Virus record (IMG/VR): IMGVR_UViG_3300035145_001244
Location: 1 to 27,764 of that record
From: a virus
DNA length: 27,764 nucleotides
Reading direction: 5' to 3' (one strand)
The position numbers and the translations under genes were made by a program. The notes beneath the pieces are model-generated. The model was not told where the DNA came from. It did not search any database and saw only the letters and a program-made list of their open reading frames with translations. Every line of letters starts with the position of its first letter. The stretch's first letter is position 1. This document shows, in pieces, positions 11,284 through 17,369 of the stretch.

Positions 11284-14200
11284 TTATCCGAGGAGGTCGT
11301 CGACGTTACTAATCTTAACACCGTTTTTAACAAGAGCTCTATTCAATTGATTAATAGCACTTACAACTTCGGCAGAATTACCGCCTCCTCCGTCACCTCT
11401 AGCACCGTCTCTAAATGCACCAACAACACCTCCGAGTGCACCTGCAATTTTCTCAGGAATAGTTTCGTTTGACTCAGTTTGTTCACCAACTGTAGTTTGG
11501 AATGTCTTAAGAATATCGGCAAGTCTTTCCATTGCTTTTTCTAAGCTTTCACCCATTTCAGCAAGAATATCTTCAGCTTCGCCACCATTAGCCAATACAC
11601 CGAGTGCTTCGAACATTGTTCTAGCTTCAGTCAACTTAGCCAAGTCCATATTATTGATACCTTCAGCAATCTTAGGCATTGCAACAGATGTCATCATCAT
11701 ACTTGTACCAATAGTGGTCCAAAGCTTTTGTTGATCCTCATACTTATTACTAAATAGACCACCTTTTTCTTTGTTAATAAAGATGCCGCTAAAGATCTTA
11801 GCTTTATTATCGTCTAATGTATTAATCGCAGAAGTCATATTAGGAATCGCTGCACCCATTTGAGAGTATGTCAAACCTAAAACAGTGTACATTGCAGTTT
11901 TAGCAGCGTAATTAGAAATGCCACCTAAAAGACCTCGTACACTATTAGCCTGCTCTGGCATAAGAGTTGCTATTGCCGCTGTAATCTTTGGAATAGACTG
12001 GCTCATTTTACCGTAAGCTGCGGATAAAATAGTTAACATAGTAATTTTAGTAGGTAAAGTGTCTGGATTAACATCTCCACCAAAAATACTCATAAATGAT
12101 TTACCGAGTTCTGGTTTAAATTCTGCAGTTGCATTAACAATGGCTGGAATTGCGGTTTCAAAAGTTTTATATGCCTTTTCAGTGGCTTCAATTAATGCTA
12201 TTCTAAAAGGTACCATTGCAAAATTAGTGTTTTCACCTATACCCATTAGAGCGTCCATCATTAATTTAATGGTATTATGCATTTTATCAGCGTCATCAAC
12301 TGCTTTGGTCACATTAGCGGCAGACTGCGCTGCTGAAGCTAATTTTTGGAATGGTTCCCCAACTTGTTCTACTAATCTAATACCTTTTTCAAAATTAGTT
12401 GGCTTCCAGAATGCCCAACCTCTACCCTTTGGTTTCTTTTCACCAAGTTTAGTAAAGACATTAGTTAAAGCACTGATCAATTTAATTGAGTTACTTTCAA
12501 TCTTAGGAAGAAGTGTCCCTAGATCTTTAATAGTATACCATTTAGTTACATTACCTTCAGCATCATATTCAGCTGGGAATTTAAGGTTAGCCATTTCTTG
12601 AACACCTTGTGCCAAGTTAAATAATGGTGTACCCATACCACTAACAAGTTCAATACCTTTTGTAATATTAGATTTACCACCCCACCAAGTATCTCCGGCT
12701 GCATCTGGATTTGCACCGATTTTAGCGAATGTACCTGAAAGGGCACCAACTAACATTTCAGTATTAGAAGTAACCATTTGTGCAGAGTTAGCGTCAAATG
12801 GTACAAAGCCTGTTGGTTTACCTTCGGCATCAAAACCGGTTGGCATTTTTAGCATTGCCATTTCTTGAACACCAATTGCTAAGTTAGATAATGTTGTACC
12901 AAGATTTTTAACCGCAGCAATACCTTTTTGTACATCACCGCCACCCTTAAGGAAGCCCATAATACCGCCATCACTTGGTGCACCAAAGTCAACTTCAATA
13001 TCTTTGCCCGTCATCGGGTCTTTAATAGTAGTTTTACCACCTCTACCAATTTTAGCAAACGGAGCTGCGAGAGCACCTACAAGATATGCTGTATTTGTAG
13101 AAACGTTAACTACATCATCACTATTAATCTTATTATAACCAGTAGCGTTACCGTCTTTATCAAAGCCAGTTGGGAACTTTAAATTAGCCATTGATTGTAC
13201 ACCACCTGCAATATTCGTTAAGGCTCGACCCATGTTCATTACAGCCATAACACCCATTGAAACTGGGTTAGAACCGCCTAAACCAAAGAATCCACCAGAG
13301 CCACCGCTAAATTTAACTGGAACCTCTTCGCCTGTGACCGGATCAATTACATTTAAAGTACCTCCGCCTCCAATAACTGAGAATGGTACTGCTAATGCAC
13401 CTATTAATCTAGAAATGTTTTGAGCCATTTCTACAAGATCAATCTCTTCGGCAAGTTTTGCAAACTGTTTAACGCCAACTCCTACAAGAACTAAAGCAGT
13501 TCCTGCGAGTATCATTGATGCAGCACCTAAAGCTATACCCGCTGCTTCCCATGGCCACATATTAAATGCATCGCCTATACTACCAACTAATAAACCGATT
13601 GGTGTATTTCCATCTTTATCGGCCTCTGTAATTTTACCACCCTTTTTTATAACAGCCGACATGACGCTAACTCCAGCACCTAACATAATTAATGCTATAC
13701 CGGAAACTAGCATTGCAGCCGCACCTGCTAATATAAATGGAGCTGCAAGGCCAAGAAGACCAAATTCAACAGCAATCATTGCTACTAAAGCACCAACCTG
13801 ACCAATAAATTCCCAACCTCCTTTTTCTAAAGGACCAGATAAAATCATTAGACCAACGCCTAAAAGAATCATTGATATACCTGCGACTATCATTGCAGTA
13901 GCACCCTGCATAATTAATGAAGCTGCAGCACCCGCAATAGCAAATACTATACCTACTGCACCGATAATTAAAAGCGGTGCAAAAGTTTCTAATGACATTT
14001 CACTTGCTGGGAATAGAGCACCTAGAATTAAGAATCCTATACCAACAGCTACCATGGCAAGAGAAGCCCAAAGAAGTGCCATAGCACCCTTTTTAATCTG
14101 CTTTTCAAAAATACCTATTAATGCAAATGTCAGAGCAACTACACCCACAACTGCAAGTGTATTCCAAACTGCACCCCAATCTGGAATTACTATATTAAAT

Positions 14201-15153
14201 AAAGCTATAGAAACACCTATTGATAAAATACCTAAACCTGCAAATGCTAAAGCCTTTGCAGCGTTTTCCATTTTATCAGCTATCTTTAATTTTTCAATAA
14301 GCCAAAATATACCAACAACTGCAAGTAATATTGGAATAGCATATAATAAACCCTTTAGTGCCATTGGGCCAATAAAAGATATAAGTGCCATAGCACCTGT
14401 GAATGCAAGTAATCCAAGACCCAATGATAATAAACTATCACCAATGCTTTTAATATATTCAGGATCTGCTAATCCTATTTTATCTAAAATCTTAAATGTA
14501 ATACCTAATAAAAGTATTAGACCCATCGCGTAAAAAGCTCCTTGAACAGCCCACGGGCCTATAAAATAAACTAAAGCCATTGATCCTGCAAATGCAAGAA
14601 TACCTAATCCAACATTTTTAAGATTAGATAAGCTTTCCATGGTTTTTTCATCTAGCATTCTGCCGATCAACATAACGGTTCCCACGGTTAAAAACATAGC
14701 TAGCGCTATAATAGGGGAGGCCGCAGCTGTTAAAACTAATAATGGAAGCGCCAGTATCATATAACCAGCAAAAATAAGAACAGATTTACCGACATCTGCT
14801 AATTTAGTCAAGACGCCGACAATACCTTCTAATGCTTTGGCTTTTTCTTCTCCGCCATCGTCCATTTTATTAATGGCATCAACAATGTAGCCTAAACCTA
14901 AACCAATTGGTTTAAGTGAAGGTGCCATAACTGCAAGAGCCATAGACTCTGCTAAACCAATCTTTGCTTTACTACCACCTTTACCAGATGCCAGATCTTC
15001 AAGTACTTGTACCAGTTTATCTATACGCGAATACAGATCTCCGCCCTTGGTGACAGAAGCTGCCATCACCGCAGTGTTGTCTTTTATTTCGCCCAATAAG
15101 GATCCTTGATTACCTAATTTATCAAAGGCGTTTTTTAAGAAGTTTGCGTTCAA
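11284..15153 (-). CDS. Giant membrane-helix-rich protein, probable tail tape measure
   Basis: At 1289 aa the largest gene here. Residues about 55-75 and 120-560 hold many hydrophobic helices with Gly/Ala-rich repeats such as LAFAGLGILSIGVSIALF and MILLGVGLMILSGPL. Residues about 575-950 contain three or four tandem copies (roughly 90-110 aa each) built on NLAxGVQEMAxLKxPTGFD, then LVGALxxxFAKIG. The C-terminal part is helical, ending in a coiled coil and a glycine-rich segment. Size, helical repeats and position after the gp26-like and chaperone-like genes suggest the tape measure protein, which sets tail length and may enter the membrane. T4 gp29 is shorter (about 590 aa) and lacks such helices, so this is inference. 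The start is TTG at 15153; an in-frame stop lies four codons upstream. Confidence 0.72.
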   Translation of the reverse strand: MNANFLKNAFDKLGNQGSLLGEIKDNTAVMAASVTKGGDLYSRIDKLVQVLEDLASGKGGSKAKIGLAESMALAVMAPSLKPIGLGLGYIVDAINKMDDGGEEKAKALEGIVGVLTKLADVGKSVLIFAGYMILALPLLVLTAAASPIIALAMFLTVGTVMLIGRMLDEKTMESLSNLKNVGLGILAFAGSMALVYFIGPWAVQGAFYAMGLILLLGITFKILDKIGLADPEYIKSIGDSLLSLGLGLLAFTGAMALISFIGPMALKGLLYAIPILLAVVGIFWLIEKLKIADKMENAAKALAFAGLGILSIGVSIALFNIVIPDWGAVWNTLAVVGVVALTFALIGIFEKQIKKGAMALLWASLAMVAVGIGFLILGALFPASEMSLETFAPLLIIGAVGIVFAIAGAAASLIMQGATAMIVAGISMILLGVGLMILSGPLEKGGWEFIGQVGALVAMIAVEFGLLGLAAPFILAGAAAMLVSGIALIMLGAGVSVMSAVIKKGGKITEADKDGNTPIGLLVGSIGDAFNMWPWEAAGIALGAASMILAGTALVLVGVGVKQFAKLAEEIDLVEMAQNISRLIGALAVPFSVIGGGGTLNVIDPVTGEEVPVKFSGGSGGFFGLGGSNPVSMGVMAVMNMGRALTNIAGGVQSMANLKFPTGFDKDGNATGYNKINSDDVVNVSTNTAYLVGALAAPFAKIGRGGKTTIKDPMTGKDIEVDFGAPSDGGIMGFLKGGGDVQKGIAAVKNLGTTLSNLAIGVQEMAMLKMPTGFDAEGKPTGFVPFDANSAQMVTSNTEMLVGALSGTFAKIGANPDAAGDTWWGGKSNITKGIELVSGMGTPLFNLAQGVQEMANLKFPAEYDAEGNVTKWYTIKDLGTLLPKIESNSIKLISALTNVFTKLGEKKPKGRGWAFWKPTNFEKGIRLVEQVGEPFQKLASAAQSAANVTKAVDDADKMHNTIKLMMDALMGIGENTNFAMVPFRIALIEATEKAYKTFETAIPAIVNATAEFKPELGKSFMSIFGGDVNPDTLPTKITMLTILSAAYGKMSQSIPKITAAIATLMPEQANSVRGLLGGISNYAAKTAMYTVLGLTYSQMGAAIPNMTSAINTLDDNKAKIFSGIFINKEKGGLFSNKYEDQQKLWTTIGTSMMMTSVAMPKIAEGINNMDLAKLTEARTMFEALGVLANGGEAEDILAEMGESLEKAMERLADILKTFQTTVGEQTESNETIPEKIAGALGGVVGAFRDGARGDGGGGNSAEVVSAINQLNRALVKNGVKISNVDDLLG

Positions 15154-15174
15154 GCTGGAGAATCAGTATTTTTT

Positions 15175-15220
15175 AAGTATGTGGAGTGCCACCTCTCGAT
15201 GACACTCCTTCTCTCATACT
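15175..15220 (-). promoter_or_regulatory. Extended hairpin in the leader of the tape-measure mRNA
   Basis: On the minus strand AGTATG (15215-15220) pairs with CATACT (15176-15181), and inside it GGAGTGTC (15201-15208) with GGCACTCC (15183-15190), one pair being a wobble. The loop is 10 bases. It follows the late promoter box directly, so it would form the 5' end of the transcript. An A-run, not a U-run, follows, so it is not a classical terminator. Confidence 0.6.
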
Positions 15221-15229
15221 ATATATCTT
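15220..15229 (-). promoter_or_regulatory. Late-type promoter of the tape-measure gene
   Basis: The minus strand reads AAGATATATAGTATG, with GATATATA at 15220-15227, at the end of the upstream short ORF. It lacks the full TATAAATA. Confidence 0.5.
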
Positions 15230-15561
15230 TACAACTTCGGCATCTTTAAAGACGGAGTCTTCATTGATGGGACTTTAGGCATCTTAGGAGAAGTATTCTT
15301 TCGCATTGCGGCTGATTGTTTCTCCTGTTGTTCTTGTTGGTCCGTGTGTTGCTTATTCTTAGCTTTAATGTACTCTTGAAGATTTTTAACGTAGTACCAA
15401 TATTCATAGTAGTACATTTCTTCAATCTCCGAGGGTTGCATTCTAAGATGTATGCCCAGGTAGAACTTTGTCTTAAAGTAGTTCTCCAGAGAGATCTGAA
15501 ATAATGAAAAGACTTTTGATGCCACCTGGGAAGTCAAGAGGGGCTTTCGCCGGCTCTCCAT
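15229..15561 (-). CDS. Tail-assembly-chaperone-like ORF, possibly expressed by +1 frameshift
   Basis: A 110-aa frame if begun at the ATG at 15561, which directly follows an in-frame TAG. It overlaps the 3' end of the gp26-like gene by 89 bases. The first 30 residues (MESRRKPLLTSQ...) look like an overlap by-product. The convincing part begins near KTKFYLGIHLRMQPSEIEEM, a motif with clustered Tyr/Trp (YYYEYWYYVKNLQEYIKAKN) like the second ORF of tail assembly chaperone pairs, then a Gln/Lys-rich stretch and a basic tail with KMPKVPSMKTPSLKMP. A +1 slip at the CTT TAA ending the gp26-like gene (15473-15478) would enter this frame exactly at that point. T4 gp51 is an alternative comparison, not provable by eye. 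Confidence 0.7.
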   Translation of the reverse strand: MESRRKPLLTSQVASKVFSLFQISLENYFKTKFYLGIHLRMQPSEIEEMYYYEYWYYVKNLQEYIKAKNKQHTDQQEQQEKQSAAMRKNTSPKMPKVPSMKTPSLKMPKL

Positions 15562-16465
15562 CTACTTCCGCATAAAGTTCGGTTTGTACACCAATTCTCA
15601 TTTTTTCAGCAAGCCTATACATGATCATGTACTTTCTATCGTCCCATGCTTTGTAATCAACTTCTAAAGAAAAGATCTTAGTCAAAGATAATTGTCTCCA
15701 ATCAGATACAGTGTAAGGCAATATTTGAATAAACGCCTTGTCAATTTCAATTTCTTTTTCTTGACGATCTCTTAAGTAACTTGTTACTTCTTCCATCACA
15801 CCGATTGTTGGTGGCTTCATGCGCACTTCACCAGCTGATTTAGTTTGAATAACATAAGTTCTTTCTTTAGCATCGTAATACTTTTCGATTTCTGCTACGA
15901 TTTCAGTTGGAACCAAGTTTTTAACTGAAAGTTCAATCTCAACTGACTTTTTAGTCTTTTCAGTTTTACCTTTAAGGATCAACTTATTTTCTGGTTCAGG
16001 GAAAGTTAGATCTCTAATACTCAATAGTAAAATAATTCTATCTTCTTCAAGAATATCTTTGTAAGATAATTTTTTACCATTGCCAGTCATTTGAGAACAT
16101 GATGCTACAACGTGATTAAGTTTCTCTTCCATGTCGATGTAGTTATTATCGTCCATAGTTGAGAAGTGTCTAATCTCAGCTGCCTTTGCAGATCTAATCT
16201 TAAGAACAGTGTCAGCTGGGTAGAATTTACCTTTAGACGGTAGCTCATTAAGATCAAGAACATGCCATCCTAAAATGTCATCAGACTTTTCAGGTTTAGC
16301 TGGACCAAAGTTTTGCATATTAACTCTACCTAATCCAGTAGAATCAATCACTGCTTCCATTTCAGAAACGTCTTCAGCTGGAGTTTCAATGGTTCTGTTA
16401 ATACCATCTTTAGCATCCAAGGCTCTTGCCATTTCTTCTTCGTTTTTGTTTAATTCGTCACTCAT
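15473..16465 (-). CDS. gp26: gp26-family baseplate/tail-assembly protein
   Basis: A 330-aa protein. From about residue 63, DILGWHVLDLNELPSKGKFYPADTVLKIR matches the opening of the T4 gp26-like baseplate family (LPS.G.fY....I.I), followed by AAEIRHFSTMDDNNYIDMEEKL and a helical body. The N-terminal 60 residues are acidic and probably flexible. T4 gp26 (about 208 aa) works in baseplate hub assembly. Related proteins in other myophages sit before the tape measure as tail assembly chaperones, as here. The gene ends CTA CTT TAA G, with GGAG five bases before CTT, a layout like the prfB frameshift site. No Shine-Dalgarno precedes the ATG at 16465, which lies one base past the upstream stop. Confidence 0.82.
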   Translation of the reverse strand: MSDELNKNEEEMARALDAKDGINRTIETPAEDVSEMEAVIDSTGLGRVNMQNFGPAKPEKSDDILGWHVLDLNELPSKGKFYPADTVLKIRSAKAAEIRHFSTMDDNNYIDMEEKLNHVVASCSQMTGNGKKLSYKDILEEDRIILLLSIRDLTFPEPENKLILKGKTEKTKKSVEIELSVKNLVPTEIVAEIEKYYDAKERTYVIQTKSAGEVRMKPPTIGVMEEVTSYLRDRQEKEIEIDKAFIQILPYTVSDWRQLSLTKIFSLEVDYKAWDDRKYMIMYRLAEKMRIGVQTELYAEVDGEPAKAPLDFPGGIKSLFIISDLSGELL

Positions 16466-16466
16466 A

Positions 16467-16688
16467 TTATTTTTCTTTTAGGTTTTTAAGCGTTTGTTTA
16501 ACAATTGATTTTTGATCGGGAGTTTTAGACTTTAACTCTCGCTGAATAAGATCTCTTATCCATGCGCTGACTGAAATAGGTCGAGTTTCAGATTCTAAAG
16601 CATCGTTTAAGATAACCCGATTAACCTCACGCACTTCATCCTCAGTTAATAGAACTTGAAGCTTTTTGGTTAATTTGGTGTTATTCAT
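16467..16688 (-). CDS. Ribbon-helix-helix-like small protein
   Basis: A 73-aa protein. The core KLQVLLTEDEVREVNRVILN followed by SVSAWIRDLIQRELK has the beta-strand, helix, helix pattern of Arc/CopG-type DNA-binding proteins. The remainder is lysine-rich. A DNA-binding regulator would be unusual inside a tail operon; autoregulation of tail genes or a diverged structural role are both possible. An AT-rich palindrome (TAATATATTA, 16707-16716) just upstream could be an operator or promoter element. It is the first gene after the tube gene's terminator. Confidence 0.68.
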   Translation of the reverse strand: MNNTKLTKKLQVLLTEDEVREVNRVILNDALESETRPISVSAWIRDLIQRELKSKTPDQKSIVKQTLKNLKEK

Positions 16689-16728
16689 AATATTTTAGTA
16701 TTTTAATAATATATTATATTTTCTGTGC

Positions 16729-16765
16729 AAAAAAGAAGGAGAAGTCGCTTGGCGTCCTCTCCTTC
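16729..16765 (-). terminator. Intrinsic terminator after the tail tube gene
   Basis: On the minus strand GAAGGAGA (16758-16765) pairs with TCTCCTTC (16735-16742), a perfect 8-bp stem, followed by six T residues (16729-16734). Confidence 0.88.
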
Positions 16766-16776
16766 CAAGTAGTTTA

Positions 16777-17334
16777 TTAGTTCAATTCTTCAGCCCAAAG
16801 ATCAGATCTCCAAGTGATTTCTAATGTTTGTGGATCAGCAGTTTCATAGTTTAATTCACCTGTGAAACCGATACCTGAAGTGATGAAACAATCATCAAGG
16901 GTTACTTTTCTGTAAATGTCACCTTCTCTGTTGAACTGTACGATAACAATTGTACCTACGTAGTTCTTCTTAAGACCCATTTCGCCAGTCTCAGGATTGT
17001 ACTGAGCTCTGTACCATTGTCTCATAGTTTTGTACAAGTACGCTTGGTTAGAATCGTTTAAGTTCAATGTAAAGTTAACAGTTACATCGATTGCAGTACC
17101 GTCAGGCATACCAGCAAAAGATCTGGTAGCGAATTTATATTTCTGCTCGATAGCTGCTACTTCTCTGTGTAAAGTATCTAAACCTGAAATAGAGTTGATG
17201 TGTTGTAGTAACATTTCTTGACCAGCGACGCCGTCAGGAGGCAAAATAGTCACCTCAAATAGGTTAGCCTGTACTGGTTCGAAGTTTCTGCCCTTTTTCT
17301 GAGTTTGATCTTCTGAATAATGTGGTAAAGCCAT
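16777..17334 (-). CDS. gp19: Tail tube protein (gp19-like)
   Basis: A 185-aa protein of the T4 gp19 family, which stacks as hexamers into the inner tail tube. Length is close to T4 gp19 (163 aa). The N-terminal NLFEVTILPPDG, the central FAGMPDGTAIDVTVNFTLNL and MRQWYRAQYNPETG, and the C-terminal GELNYETADPQTLEITWRSD all fit the beta-sandwich tube fold; the last segment is the typical Y....Q....tF-type end. It follows the sheath gene, as in T4, has its own late promoter and ends at a strong terminator, allowing high separate expression. Confidence 0.93.
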   Translation of the reverse strand: MALPHYSEDQTQKKGRNFEPVQANLFEVTILPPDGVAGQEMLLQHINSISGLDTLHREVAAIEQKYKFATRSFAGMPDGTAIDVTVNFTLNLNDSNQAYLYKTMRQWYRAQYNPETGEMGLKKNYVGTIVIVQFNREGDIYRKVTLDDCFITSGIGFTGELNYETADPQTLEITWRSDLWAEELN

Positions 17335-17350
17335 AATCTTTATCTTGTTT

Positions 17351-17364
17351 TATTTATATATCTC
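17351..17364 (-). promoter_or_regulatory. Late-type promoter of the tube gene
   Basis: The minus strand reads GAGATATATAAATA, containing both GATATATA (17355-17362) and TATAAATA (17351-17358), then AAAC. It lies between the sheath stop and the tube ATG. Confidence 0.7.
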
Positions 17365-17369
17365 GTTTA

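Noticed and set aside
12059-12601. 180-aa frame on the plus strand
   Set aside because: Antisense shadow of the same large gene, with no promoter or gene-like context.
14054-14533. 159-aa frame on the plus strand
   Set aside because: It is antisense to the hydrophobic repeat region of the tape-measure candidate; biased codons there keep the opposite frame open.
15175-15220. Intrinsic terminator after the chaperone-like ORF
   Set aside because: The stem is good but is followed by an A-run on the transcribed strand, not U; a 5' leader hairpin fits better.
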